Shown in pieces: positions 1 through 9,153 of a DNA stretch of 59,910 nt. The translations under genes were made by a program, and so were the position numbers. The stretch spans positions 1 to 59,910 of the forward strand of contig NTKD01000006.1 in assembly GCA_002457275.1 (NCBI GenBank). The letters are read 5' to 3'. The DNA is from OM182 bacterium MED-G24 (GTDB taxonomy: Bacteria > Pseudomonadota > Gammaproteobacteria > Pseudomonadales > Azotimanducaceae). The notes under the pieces were generated by a model. The model saw only the letters and a list, made by a program, of their open reading frames with translations. It was not told where the DNA came from and searched no databases. Numbering within the stretch: the first letter of the stretch is position 1; every line of letters begins with the position of its first letter.

Positions 1-90
1 CAATACATAGCCTGGGTCACGATGCATCCAGGTCCCCAGCAGGACAGCTGCCAGTACCACCACGAACAGGTAGATGAGGGTTCTGTTCAA
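1..90 (-). CDS. hemY: HemY family protein, N-terminal 30 codons (cut by window edge)
   Basis: This is the start of an inner-membrane HemY protein, the last member of the hemCDXY cluster; its exact role in heme synthesis is unclear in the family. Translation from TTG at 90 gives a hydrophobic helix followed by the family-typical Asp-Pro-Gly-Tyr-Val motif (residues 26-30). The TTG overlaps the hemX stop codon (TTGA), which implies translational coupling. The remainder lies outside the window. The identification rests on position plus the N-terminal pattern. Confidence 0.82.
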   Translation of the reverse strand, partial: MNRTLIYLFVVVLAAVLLGTWMHRDPGYVL

Positions 91-1307
91 CCGCCGTTCT
101 CCGATTCACCTCTAGTGGATTCTCCGCGACGCTGGAGTTCGCGAACCAATCGAAGCGACACACTGATATCCGGTATTTCACGGGTAGTATCGATACTCTC
201 CAGTTCTGCGAGGGTAATGAGAACCGAGCTGGTCTCGACATCCTGTCCATCGAAGTACCGGTTGATCCAGTTCCGGGCATCCCCAATGCTGGTGACAAAA
301 ATCTCCTGCTTACCGCTGAGCAGGGCCAGCTGCGCTTGCTGGTACTTCATGACCAGATTCTGCCGCAGGTAGTATTCCTCTTCCGCAGGCAACACCGGTT
401 GAACCCGTTCATCTGAAACACGATAGTCCACCAGCGCTGCGATACGACTCCCTGCGGAACCGAGCATGGACGTCAGATTTTCCAAGACCGTGGCACCGGG
501 ATCCGATACCTCGGGAACCGCTTCAACGTCCATCTGGTAGATCAACTGTTGTTGGCGTAAGACGTCAACCCTGCCGATCAGGGCATTGAGGCGAAGAAAA
601 ATACCCTCCGTGTCCAGATCCGCAACCGCGCCAAGCGCAGCGAGGTCCTCCGCCAGACTCGCCCGCAGTTCGAAAACGGTCAGTCCATGTGCATCGGCAA
701 GAATGTCATCGACGGTTTGTATTAGTGCGATCGCCGAAGGCACATCACGATCCATCAATAATCGCTGACTCGCGAGTCGCAAAAGATACTCCGCTTCAGC
801 CAACAGCCAGTCCTCACGAGACGGCCCAACAAGCTCACGAACCTCGGACAGCTGCGCAGACAGTACCGCATCGACCTCGGCCAGCAACGTATCCCGGTCA
901 CCAGTCCTGAGATAATCTTCAACCTGTACCATTCTCGAGGTCAGATCTCTCACCTCCACCCTGGTGGCGTCGTTCAATTGATGCGCTGAAGACTGCGCTG
1001 CACGTGTTTCATCAACCGCAGTCCAGCCTCGAGCCAGGTCAATGAACTGTTCGCTGATGCGTTGCTGTTCAACATAGAGGTAGGCGACGCCCGCCGATGC
1101 AGCCAACGCGATCAAAAGCGCACTCAATGACCAGATTGGGGCGCCCCGAACGCGACCTCCCGAGCGCGCATCACGCGATCGCTTGTCCTTTCCGGATTGA
1201 CTGGTTGTAGGCTGTCTGGTGGTGGGTTGCCTAGTCGTGGATTGGCTCTTACGCCCATCGTTCGATTCAACATCCTCGTCAGACATCCTGGTGTCTTCTT
1301 CGCTCAT
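87..1307 (-). CDS. hemX: HemX family protein (membrane-anchored, HemCD-linked)
   Basis: The 406-residue product has a charged, low-complexity N-terminus (residues 1-55, including a repeated TTRQP segment), one transmembrane helix (about 57-78), and a long coiled-coil/helical periplasmic domain. This is the architecture of HemX, historically annotated as uroporphyrin-III C-methyltransferase although no SAM-binding fold is visible. It lies downstream of hemD with a 37-bp gap and overlaps hemY. The role in heme synthesis is inferred from the operon; a methyltransferase function is not supported by the sequence. Confidence 0.85.
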   Translation of the reverse strand: MSEEDTRMSDEDVESNDGRKSQSTTRQPTTRQPTTSQSGKDKRSRDARSGGRVRGAPIWSLSALLIALAASAGVAYLYVEQQRISEQFIDLARGWTAVDETRAAQSSAHQLNDATRVEVRDLTSRMVQVEDYLRTGDRDTLLAEVDAVLSAQLSEVRELVGPSREDWLLAEAEYLLRLASQRLLMDRDVPSAIALIQTVDDILADAHGLTVFELRASLAEDLAALGAVADLDTEGIFLRLNALIGRVDVLRQQQLIYQMDVEAVPEVSDPGATVLENLTSMLGSAGSRIAALVDYRVSDERVQPVLPAEEEYYLRQNLVMKYQQAQLALLSGKQEIFVTSIGDARNWINRYFDGQDVETSSVLITLAELESIDTTREIPDISVSLRLVRELQRRGESTRGESENGG

Positions 1308-1344
1308 ATCAGTGTGAAACTTGTGTCATCAACATCGACAGCAA

Positions 1345-2094
1345 TCAGGGCTTGTCATAGGGTAGCCAGCGTCTGGCACTTTCGATACAGGTTGCAACCG
1401 CGATCTGCTCTAAGCCTGAGGAGATTAGCACCTTTTTAAAACCGATGGCGGTGGCGGCCTCTGCGATTCGTTCCGATACCGCGACCAACACCTGGTGGTG
1501 ATCAGGCACGTCCATCAGCACGCTCTTCAGACCTGGTAACACGGAACTGTTATAGACAGGCACCACGTATCCATTGATCTGGTGCTCGACCCTATCGCCG
1601 TTACAGAGTTCGCGCCGATAGGTCGTCAGGTTCTCTACCCTAGCCTGTCGCTCGAGTAAGGTATTCTCCAGATCGTCAAGTCCATCCTCGCCCTTCACGA
1701 TGAGTACCGCTGAATCCGCGGCGTCGACGAGTGGCTGTAGGGAAAGCAGACCTGTGCTGCCACTGACAGCAGGAAACAGAACCTCGGGGGCTCCCTCATT
1801 CTCCAAGATCATTGCAGTCCGCTCGCCAACCGCGTACCAGCGCAAACCTGACGGCCACTGTGACCAGAACGCCGCAAGTCGCGGAAGGCCAGTGAGCACC
1901 GCATGCTGGCTGACAAAAATCACGTGATCGAACCGATCGAGACTCATTGCAAGCCGACGGTCATCAACACCCTCGTCCACTGATGTAATGCGTGTCAGTG
2001 GCCTTTCTATAACCGGCCACCCGAGCGCAGTGAACGCACCTGCCAATTGATCGTTGCTACCTGCTGGTCGGATCAACAGCAATGTCGGATTCAC
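1345..2094 (-). CDS. hemD: Uroporphyrinogen-III synthase
   Basis: The 249-residue protein matches HemD, which cyclises hydroxymethylbilane and inverts ring D to make uroporphyrinogen III in the cytoplasm. The N-terminal segment with RPAGSNDQLA and the internal VKGEDGLDDL fit the two-lobed HemD fold, a poorly conserved family with few invariant residues. The ATG overlaps the hemC stop by four bases, so HemC and HemD are probably translationally coupled, as expected for consecutive enzymes handling an unstable intermediate. Identification rests on weak family similarity plus very strong context. Confidence 0.9.
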   Translation of the reverse strand: MNPTLLLIRPAGSNDQLAGAFTALGWPVIERPLTRITSVDEGVDDRRLAMSLDRFDHVIFVSQHAVLTGLPRLAAFWSQWPSGLRWYAVGERTAMILENEGAPEVLFPAVSGSTGLLSLQPLVDAADSAVLIVKGEDGLDDLENTLLERQARVENLTTYRRELCNGDRVEHQINGYVVPVYNSSVLPGLKSVLMDVPDHHQVLVAVSERIAEAATAIGFKKVLISSGLEQIAVATCIESARRWLPYDKP

Positions 2095-3011
2095 GTCGGT
2101 GTACTGCCGGATACAATCAGCTCCCTGACGTTCTGGTGGTTCAGTCGGTGCAACAGGTCATCAGCGACCATCGCCGAAGGACCTTCTGACGTTGCCCGAA
2201 CCTGTCGTAATCCTTCCACGTCCGAAACAAAGGCCGTCATCCTCACGGTGTCGCCGCGTATCGACTCTGCGTGAACACCCACGGGTAGATCACATGTGGC
2301 GAACAAAGAAGATGAGACCTGCCGTTCGGCGGACGTGCACAGAGCGGTCATGTCATGGTCGAGTTCAGTCAAAGGAACAATCAGATCTTCAATACCTTCG
2401 TCACGACACTCAATCGCGATAGCTCCCTGACCCGCTGCCGGTACAGATGTTTCGATGGGCAGGTAGTCTGTGATCGCGTCCGCCAGCCCAAGACGCTTCA
2501 GCCCCGCGACCGCCAATACGATGGCATCAAAGTCTCCTGAACGAAGACGCCTGAGCCGTGTATCAACGTTACCCCGCAGCTCCTCAAAAACAAGATCGGG
2601 GCGTTTGTGTGCCAGCTGATAGCGACGACGCAGACTTGACGTCCCCACACGCGCACCCATTGGAAGCGTGTCAAAGGTGTATAGCTCGGACAACAGCGCA
2701 TCCCTCGGATCCTCCCTCGCAAGCACTGCACTCAGCTGCAGTCCCGGTGCCAGAACGGACGGAACATCCTTCATTGAGTGAACCGCAATATCTGCCTTCT
2801 GTTCGAGCAGCGCAATCTCTAGTGCTTTGACAAATACGCCTTTCCCGCCAATTTTGGTAAGGGGCGAGGTTTGATCACGATCGCCTTCAGTCACGACACC
2901 GACAAACTCGATCGACCATTCCGGCGCGACTCCCTGCAGAAGCGAGCGAACGTTTTCTGCCTGCCATAACGCAAGCGGGCTCTTCCTGGTGGCAATTCGA
3001 ATCGTCTTCAT
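2091..3011 (-). CDS. hemC: Porphobilinogen deaminase (hydroxymethylbilane synthase)
   Basis: HemC joins four porphobilinogen molecules into hydroxymethylbilane. The 306-residue length is typical. Visible motifs are the N-terminal IATRKSPLALWQA, the GTSSLRRR dipyrromethane-contacting region, the LRGNVDTRL segment, and the Cys in FATCDLPVG that should carry the dipyrromethane cofactor. It is the first intact gene of the hemCDXY series and lies 65 bp downstream of the decayed algR. The gene arrangement algZ-algR-hemC is known from Pseudomonas. Confidence 0.97.
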   Translation of the reverse strand: MKTIRIATRKSPLALWQAENVRSLLQGVAPEWSIEFVGVVTEGDRDQTSPLTKIGGKGVFVKALEIALLEQKADIAVHSMKDVPSVLAPGLQLSAVLAREDPRDALLSELYTFDTLPMGARVGTSSLRRRYQLAHKRPDLVFEELRGNVDTRLRRLRSGDFDAIVLAVAGLKRLGLADAITDYLPIETSVPAAGQGAIAIECRDEGIEDLIVPLTELDHDMTALCTSAERQVSSSLFATCDLPVGVHAESIRGDTVRMTAFVSDVEGLRQVRATSEGPSAMVADDLLHRLNHQNVRELIVSGSTPT

Positions 3012-3076
3012 CGGCGTGACATCAAGGTCCGGTTCCGCGCGACGTTAGGGAGATACAGGCAAAAGTGCAAGTACGC

Positions 3077-3864
3077 TCACCAGCCACAAAAAAGGCAGCC
3101 TTGGCTGCCCTCTATTGTTGGGGTACCTGAATCGCTGCGCGACTGGAGCACCTGTACCAGTTTGCGCAAGCCAGAAACATGACGTCGACTAACCGCCAGT
3201 TTTTCATCAACGCCACGCATTTTGACCTGATAGTGGCCACGAGCATCTCGCTCAAGCACCCCAAGATGATCCATCATGACCAACGCATTCCGATGAATAC
3301 GAACAACCTTGTCACCAAACTCGTTCTCGAGGTCCCGTAACGTGTCATCGATCAGTACCTCACCGTTCTCGTGACGGACCATAATGTATTTGAGGTCAGT
3401 CTGGAAAAAACGAATCTCGTTAAGTGGCACGAGTTCTAAACCACGCCGCGTCCGAGCACTGAGTGAGTTCGCATCTTGTTGTCCGGCTCTTCTCCGCTGA
3501 CTGCACGCATCTGGACACGATTCACTCGCCCGATCTTTCCAGTGCCTCAGACAGCGCTTCGCGTCGCACGGCTTCAAGAGGCAGCCTGCAGCCAAAGCAT
3601 CAACCGCATGCTCTTCAAACGCTGTACAAAAATTACTGCCGCTGGTGAGGGCAACTGAGAGATTCGCTTGGCCGCGTCCATTCCGTCAGAACTAGGCATT
3701 CGAATATCCAGAAGTATAATGTCCGGCTCCAACCCCATACACTTCTGAACCGCCTCATCACCATTTGCCGCTTCGCCAACCACGTCGTAGTTGTCGAATG
3801 TACCTACCATCCGATTCAGGCGCTCCCGCGCCAATCGCTCGTTATCTGCAACCAGTACTTTCAT
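3077..3864 (-). pseudogene. algR: AlgR-type LytTR response regulator, broken by about four 1-bp frameshifts
   Basis: Two overlapping reading frames together rebuild an AlgR-like regulator. The receiver half (from ATG 3864) keeps the phospho-acceptor Asp in LLDIRMP. The LytTR DNA-binding half (to 3077) keeps RIHRNALV and SRRHVSGLRKL. Family-like sequence is recovered only if one base is restored at each of four places: an A5 run at 3628-3632 (+ strand), near 3570, near 3528 and near 3464. A full-length protein cannot be made. The free receiver fragment could still be translated. The partner gene algZ carries nonsense codons, so real decay is more likely than sequencing error, although clustered indels would also fit poor local base calling. 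Confidence 0.85.
3088..3109 (-). terminator. Rho-independent terminator inside the 3' end of algR
   Basis: On the minus strand a 7-bp GC-rich stem (GGCAGCC AA GGCTGCC) is followed by six T residues. It sits within the last codons of the algR frame, so the final residues of the reconstructed protein are encoded by the hairpin. It would separate transcription of algZR from hemC. Confidence 0.8.
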
Positions 3865-4174
3865 CGTTTGCTCCAGCGTTGCTTATTCGCTCATCGCGCA
3901 CTGGCCCTCAATATCAACCGCTCGTCGGCGGGGAAGTGATAGGCGTTACCAGTGCCATCTGACGCTAAATTACCTTCCTCGATCCACAAAACTGCGACGT
4001 AGCGCGCACTCCGGGACGAAACAACAAAAAAGTGTCGGTTTTCTTGACGCAGGTCACAAACTAAATGTCGCGACATCCGATTGCGGCGTGCTTGTCGATC
4101 CGTTTAACAGGCTAAACCGGCCCCTTTTTGGCGCAAGACGTACAGGACGTCGCGACGATCAAGGGGGTGCGGTC
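3865..4174. other. 310-bp stretch between algZ and algR remnants, no gene seen
   Basis: In relatives algZ and algR are usually nearly adjacent, so this spacer is unexpectedly long. No conserved frame was recognised on either strand. It contains a perfect 12-bp palindrome, ATGTCGCGACAT, at 4065-4076, and a shorter related GTCGCGAC motif near 4149-4156. It may be decayed sequence. Confidence 0.5.
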
Positions 4175-5230
4175 TCAGCTGGCCGCTGGCGCCAGACCCA
4201 TCGGATAGGACACGGTCGTGTGGTAGTGGTGGTCCGGTCCCTCGTCTTCCACGAGTGATGCGGCTTCGCCATAGATGGCGCAAAGGCGGCGTAGGAGATT
4301 GTCCATCGCCATGCAGTTTTCGGTTTCATGGCCACCTTGTTAGGCCAGTGGATTGCGACTTCGTACCACCAGTTTCCCGTTTTCCTCGCCAATACGCACA
4401 GTCACAACGCGACCTTCCGGTAACGGCTGTATCCCGTGGTAGATGGCATTCTCGAGAGGTGGTTGCAGAGTCAGCAGCGGTATTTTCACCTCATGCTCAT
4501 CAATCTCCACCTGCCAGTCTACGTGAAGCCGATCACCGAGGCGTAAAGTCTCGATGTTCACGTATTTTCTACAGAGCGTAAGCTCCTCCGAGAGCGCAAC
4601 CGGATGATCGCTGTCATCGTTCAAGCTCGCACGGAACAGCTCAGACAGGTCTTCAACCAGCTGTTCTGCCAGATCCGGATCCACCACAATCAAACTCGCG
4701 ATGATATTCATCGAATTGAAGAGAAAATGCGGCCTGATCCGTGACTGGAGTGCCTGAATCCTGGAGTTCAGTTCAGCCTGCTCCTATCTACGCAACTGGT
4801 GTTGAAGATAGCAGTATCGAAACGCGATACCACCCATGATTCCGGCGATCAGGACGTTACGCATGACTGCACCTGTGTTGTACATCTGCCAATGGGATTC
4901 GCCCATGAGGAAAATCACCCAACACGCTGAAAAAATCAGTTAGTAGCAGGATCAGCGTATAGCCAGTCAACGTCGCCGACATATTCTCCATCTGCATCAG
5001 AACCGGCCGCAGTACACACAATGCGGCTGCCGAGACCAGGACGGTCCATTGGACAAACAAAGAGGTCCATCCGAGGCGATCCCAGTCAAAATCGGTCAAC
5101 GTTGACGTCGCGAGTACCTACGCGAAGACAAGAAACTCGGTGATCAGTACCAAAAAAGGATACTCTGGGTGTGGTAAAGGTCCGGGAGGAAAAAATCCTC
5201 CACCTCGATACCATCGTTTTCCTTGTTCAT
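4175..5230 (-). pseudogene. algZ: AlgZ/FimS-type sensor histidine kinase, multiply disrupted
   Basis: Piecewise translation recovers a whole LytS/AlgZ-type membrane sensor: N-terminus at ATG 5230, transmembrane segments (5150-4860), the phospho-acceptor His in RPHFLFNSMN, the N-box LQPPLENAIYHGI, and a C-terminal ATP-binding tail running to a natural stop at 4175. It is interrupted by a missing base in the A-run at 5152-5157, an in-frame TAG at 5118-5120, an extra base in the A-run at 4911-4914, an in-frame TAG at 4784-4786, and an in-frame TAA at 4340-4342. Three nonsense codons that do not depend on homopolymers make this a genuine pseudogene. It is divergent from argH, as in Pseudomonas. 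Confidence 0.93.
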
Positions 5231-5286
5231 CTTGTCTCTGCTTCGTTGGTGCGCAAACCGCTTAGTATAGAAGATCACCTGCACGT

Positions 5287-5295
5287 TGCTATAAT
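5287..5295 (+). promoter_or_regulatory. Putative extended -10 promoter for argH
   Basis: TGC followed by a consensus TATAAT (5290-5295) forms an extended -10 element. No good -35 is visible, which is acceptable for this class. Transcription would start near 5302 and give a leader of about 85 bases before the argH ATG at 5387. Confidence 0.55.
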
Positions 5296-5386
5296 CGCCC
5301 ACCTTCGGCGGTTGACACCAAACCGGTACATCACTCCGCCACAGACGCCTCACGAGGCCAACAGCCCGACGAGACAGGTTCAGATC

Positions 5387-6799
5387 ATGGTCAACAAACA
5401 ACAACCGCCCGATTCCACTGGAAGCACGCAAAAGCTATGGGATGGCCGTTTTCAGGAAGCAACCGATGCATTCGTTGAAGCTTTCACCGAATCCGTCAGC
5501 TTTGATCGGCGGCTGGCTGAGGTTGATATACGTGGATCGATTGCACACGCCACCATGCTCAGCAAAGTCAACGTTCTGACCAACAAAGAGGCCGAGGCAA
5601 TCATCACAGGGCTGGAAGCCATCGCCAATGAGATCATCGAGGGAGCGTTTACCTGGTCGACGGCGCTCGAAGACGTCCACATGAACATTGAACAGGCGTT
5701 GACTGAGCGGATCGGCGATGTCGGCAAGAAGCTTCACACCGGACGATCGCGGAACGATCAGGTCGCAACGGACATCCGACTCTACCTGAGACAGGTCTGT
5801 GATCGTGTGATCGATCAACTGAAAGCACTTCAACTCGGTATCATTGGGCTTGCGGAGGCCGAGGCGGACACCATCATGCCCGGCTTTACCCATCTGCAGG
5901 TTGCACAACCCGTGACGTTTGGTCATCACCTCATGGCTTGGCAATCCATGCTCGAGCGCGACCGGGCCCGATTCGTCGACTGCCGAAAGCGTATCAACGT
6001 ATTGCCACTGGGATCGGCAGCTCTCGCAGGAACGAGCTATCCGATCGATCGTGAATTCACACGGGAACTGCTCGAATTCGACAGCATCTCAACAAATTCT
6101 CTTGATGCCGTCAGCGACAGGGATTTTGCGATCGAGTTTGCAGCCGCCGCAAGTCTGACCATGATGCATCTATCGCGCTGGTCCGAGGAACTAATTCTGT
6201 GGACCTCCGCGCAATTCGACTTTGTATCGCTACCAGACCGATTCTGTACCGGTTCATCCATCATGCCGCAAAAGAAGAACCCCGATGTTGCTGAGCTCAC
6301 CCGAGGCAAGACAAGCCGGGTCTATGGCGATCTCACCGCACTGCTCGTGCTAATGAAAGGACAACCTATGGCATACAACCGCGATAACCAGGAGGACAAG
6401 GAGCCCTTGTTTGACGTGGTCGATACCCTGATGTCCGTGCTGATCGCGTTCACCGACATGGTCCCGGCGTTGGTCGCAAAGAAAGACAATATGAGAAAAG
6501 CGGCGGCGACGGGGTTTTCCACAGCAACAGATCTGGCGGACTATCTGGTGAGAAAAGGTATCCCCTTTCGTGATGCACATGGCATTGTCGGCGCGCTCGT
6601 CGCGCAAGCCGAAAACCAGGGTGTCGATCTGGCTGATCTTCCGTTGCAAACGCTGCAGACGGCGAGCCAGGTCATTGAGCAGGATGTGTTCGATTATCTG
6701 ACACTGTCCGGCTCAGTCAATGCACGGAACCACCCCGGCGGCACCGCACCAACCCAGGTAAGGGCGGCCGTCACCGCCGCACGACAACGACTGCAATGA
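5387..6799 (+). CDS. argH: Argininosuccinate lyase
   Basis: ArgH splits argininosuccinate into arginine and fumarate, the last step of arginine synthesis. The 470-residue length is normal. The fumarase/aspartase-superfamily signature [12 protein letters not shown] is present, as are the [13 protein letters not shown] and [10 protein letters not shown] active-site segments. The frame is open further upstream (to 5171), but homology begins at KLWDGRF, so the ATG at 5387 (preceded by a GAGACAGG purine stretch) is preferred. The stop overlaps lptM, opening a plus-strand operon through 11509. Confidence 0.97.
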   Translation: MVNKQQPPDSTGSTQKLWDGRFQEATDAFVEAFTESVSFDRRLAEVDIRGSIAHATMLSKVNVLTNKEAEAIITGLEAIANEIIEGAFTWSTALEDVHMNIEQALTERIGDVGKKLHTGRSRNDQVATDIRLYLRQVCDRVIDQLKALQLGIIGLAEAEADTIMPGFTHLQVAQPVTFGHHLMAWQSMLERDRARFVDCRKRINVLPLGSAALAGTSYPIDREFTRELLEFDSISTNSLDAVSDRDFAIEFAAAASLTMMHLSRWSEELILWTSAQFDFVSLPDRFCTGSSIMPQKKNPDVAELTRGKTSRVYGDLTALLVLMKGQPMAYNRDNQEDKEPLFDVVDTLMSVLIAFTDMVPALVAKKDNMRKAAATGFSTATDLADYLVRKGIPFRDAHGIVGALVAQAENQGVDLADLPLQTLQTASQVIEQDVFDYLTLSGSVNARNHPGGTAPTQVRAAVTAARQRLQ

Positions 6800-6975
6800 A
6801 TCGCATTCCACCAACGATCAACCATCTTCTGCGGAGAACGCTCGTGATGCTCATGATCACGTTGTGCCTTTTCTCCTGCGGGCAAAAGGGACCTTTGTTT
6901 CTGCCTGAGGACACATCGCGGGAAACGCAACGCCAATCGGTCTCCACGTACTTCGAACGAAAGGTCTTGCTGTGA
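6796..6975 (+). CDS. lptM: Small lipoprotein LptM (YifL-like)
   Basis: A 59-residue product starts at an ATG overlapping the argH stop (ATGA). It has a basic N-terminus, a hydrophobic segment, and the lipobox LFSC with Cys28 as the lipidation site. The following [10 protein letters not shown] is the signature of the LptM/YifL family, which in E. coli helps mature the LPS translocon LptD. The next gene, lysA, starts within its stop codon. The tail after the motif is short, and the position upstream of lysA is typical. Confidence 0.9.
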   Translation: MNRIPPTINHLLRRTLVMLMITLCLFSCGQKGPLFLPEDTSRETQRQSVSTYFERKVLL

Positions 6976-8219
6976 CATTCCATTACCATGATGGCCACCT
7001 GTATGCAGAACAGGTCCCCCTCGAACAGATCGCTTCGGATCATGGCACGCCGACCTTTGTCTATTCACGATCTTCGATTGAAACCGCATGGGATTGTCTC
7101 GACGACGCTTTCTCCCTCCGCCCACATCAGATCTGCTACGCGGTCAAGGCGAACAGCAATCTCGCTGTTCTTGACGTACTGGCTAGACGGGGTGCCGGAT
7201 TCGATATCGTCTCAGGGGGTGAGCTGGCGCGCGTACTTGAAGCCGGCGGTGATCCTGTGCGCGTCATCTTCTCTGGCGTTGGCAAACAGGTCTGGGAAAT
7301 TGACCAGGCACTGGGGGCAGGTATTGGTTGTTTCAATGTTGAATCGAGGTCCGAACTGGACAAGCTGGCTGATCGTGCCGGCGCGCTCGGTACCACGGCA
7401 CCCATTTCCATCCGGGTGAATCCCGATGTCGATCCGGGTACACATCCGTACATCTCGACTGGCCTCAAGGAAAACAAATTCGGCGTCAATGCTGAGGAAG
7501 CGCTCGCACTCTATCGGCTCGCAGCAGACCACCCGGCACTTTCAGTCATCGGACTGGACTGTCACATCGGTTCCCAGATCTCCGATATCCAACCTTTTGA
7601 AGATGCGCTTTTGCGTTTGCTTCCCCTGGTTGATCAATTGCAGCGTGAACAGATTCCGCTCACACACCTGGATCTTGGAGGTGGGCTGGGCGTCACGTAT
7701 CAGAACGAAGCCGTACTCGACCCGGTCGCCTATGCTGCGATGGTGGACAAGCACCTCGGCAAACGTGCACTCACCATCATGCTCGAGCCGGGGCGCAGCC
7801 TTGTGGCCGATGCCGGCATACTTCTGACACGAGTGGTGACCCTGAAGGAAAATGTGGGGCGTCACTTCGCTGTGACAGACGCGGCCATGAACGATCTCAT
7901 TCGCCCCGCTTTGTATCAGGCTTGGCAGAGCGTCCTTCCTGTGCGGGAATCCACACCTAGCGAACGAGCCCGATTCGACGTCGTGGGTCCCATCTGCGAA
8001 ACCGGTGACTTTCTAGCCAAAGATCGAGAGCTCAGCCTGGTAGAAAGCGATCTGTTGTCCATTGGATCTTCCGGGGCGTACGGTTTCGTGATGAGTTCGA
8101 ACTACAATTCACGCCCTCGCGCCGCGGAAATCCTCGTCGATCGCGACCAGGTGATTGTCGTTCGGGAGCGCGAATCACTGTCCGACCTGTGGCGAGGTGA
8201 ATCCACCCTGCCTTCCTGA
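6972..8219 (+). CDS. lysA: Diaminopimelate decarboxylase
   Basis: LysA decarboxylates meso-diaminopimelate to lysine using PLP. The 415-residue protein shows the PLP-lysine motif CYAVKANSN, the HIGSQI segment, the glycine-rich GGGLGVTY phosphate-binding loop, and the GPICETGD cysteine motif that completes the active site at the dimer interface. The start is a GTG whose bases overlap the lptM stop. It pairs with dapF directly downstream. Confidence 0.97.
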   Translation: MTFHYHDGHLYAEQVPLEQIASDHGTPTFVYSRSSIETAWDCLDDAFSLRPHQICYAVKANSNLAVLDVLARRGAGFDIVSGGELARVLEAGGDPVRVIFSGVGKQVWEIDQALGAGIGCFNVESRSELDKLADRAGALGTTAPISIRVNPDVDPGTHPYISTGLKENKFGVNAEEALALYRLAADHPALSVIGLDCHIGSQISDIQPFEDALLRLLPLVDQLQREQIPLTHLDLGGGLGVTYQNEAVLDPVAYAAMVDKHLGKRALTIMLEPGRSLVADAGILLTRVVTLKENVGRHFAVTDAAMNDLIRPALYQAWQSVLPVRESTPSERARFDVVGPICETGDFLAKDRELSLVESDLLSIGSSGAYGFVMSSNYNSRPRAAEILVDRDQVIVVRERESLSDLWRGESTLPS

Positions 8220-8291
8220 ATGGGGCATCAATGATTTGCATCCTGGTGAACGCCGGGTAACCTTGACCTATTCAGAATAACGAGACCTGCC

Positions 8292-9122
8292 ATGCTTGCC
8301 AGATTTACCAAGATGCACGGCCTTGGTAATGACTTCGTATTGCTCGATCTTGTCAGCCAGAACATACGCATTACGCCCGCGTTTATCACGCGCATGGCAG
8401 ATCGGCACGCCGGCATTGGTTTCGACCAACTTCTGGTTGCTGAACCGCCAACGCAGCCTGACCTAGACTTTCGTTGCACTATCTATAACGCGGATGGTAG
8501 TGAAGCGGAGCAGTGCGGCAACGGGATGCGCTGTTTTGCGCGGTTCGTGAGAGACCGTGGTCTAACGAGTGCAGCTCAGCTTCAGATCGAGACCAGCAAT
8601 CGTACTGTCACATGCCATGTCCATGAGGACCAAGTGACGGTGGATATGGCAACACCTGAGCTGAAACCAGCCTGTATTCCATTTGTCGCGGACAAACAGG
8701 CCGTACTCTACCCACTGGATGTCCCCGGGGTTGGTCGACAACGCATTGCAAGCGTCAGCATGGGGAATCCACACGCAATCCTCACCGTGTCGGAGGTGGA
8801 TCAGGCGCCCGTATCACAGCTGGGGCCGCTCATCGAGCATCACGAACGATTTCCCAATCGCGTCAATGTGGGGTTTATGCAGGTCCTGTCACGGGATCAC
8901 ATTCGGCTTCGGGTATTCGAACGTGGCGTTGGAGAAACAAAAGCCTGCGGAACCGGCGCCTGTGCAGCAGTCGTGGGCGGTATTCTGCAAGGCCTGCTGG
9001 GACATGATGTCACGGTCACATTGCAAGGTGGCGATCTGAAGGTTAAATGGCAGGGCGGAACCGAACCTGTCTTGCTAACCGGTCCCACAGCCAGGGTGTT
9101 TGAGGGTTGTGTTCACATTTAA
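8292..9122 (+). CDS. dapF: Diaminopimelate epimerase
   Basis: DapF interconverts LL- and meso-diaminopimelate, supplying lysine and peptidoglycan. The 276-residue length fits the family. Both catalytic cysteines are visible, in EQCGNGMRC and ACGTGACAA, along with the N-terminal FTKMHGLGNDF signature. It lies 72 bp after lysA in the same direction, so the two steps of the branch are co-transcribed. Confidence 0.97.
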   Translation: MLARFTKMHGLGNDFVLLDLVSQNIRITPAFITRMADRHAGIGFDQLLVAEPPTQPDLDFRCTIYNADGSEAEQCGNGMRCFARFVRDRGLTSAAQLQIETSNRTVTCHVHEDQVTVDMATPELKPACIPFVADKQAVLYPLDVPGVGRQRIASVSMGNPHAILTVSEVDQAPVSQLGPLIEHHERFPNRVNVGFMQVLSRDHIRLRVFERGVGETKACGTGACAAVVGGILQGLLGHDVTVTLQGGDLKVKWQGGTEPVLLTGPTARVFEGCVHI

Positions 9123-9153
9123 CCTCGTCTACTAATTTCAGCCAGGAGAAACG

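Noticed and set aside
87-1307. HemX as an active uroporphyrinogen-III methyltransferase
   Set aside because: No SAM-binding motif; architecture is membrane anchor plus helical domain.
3077-5230. Idea that the alg lesions are only sequencing errors
   Set aside because: Three substitution-type nonsense codons in algZ do not depend on homopolymers; errors remain possible only for some of the single-base shifts.
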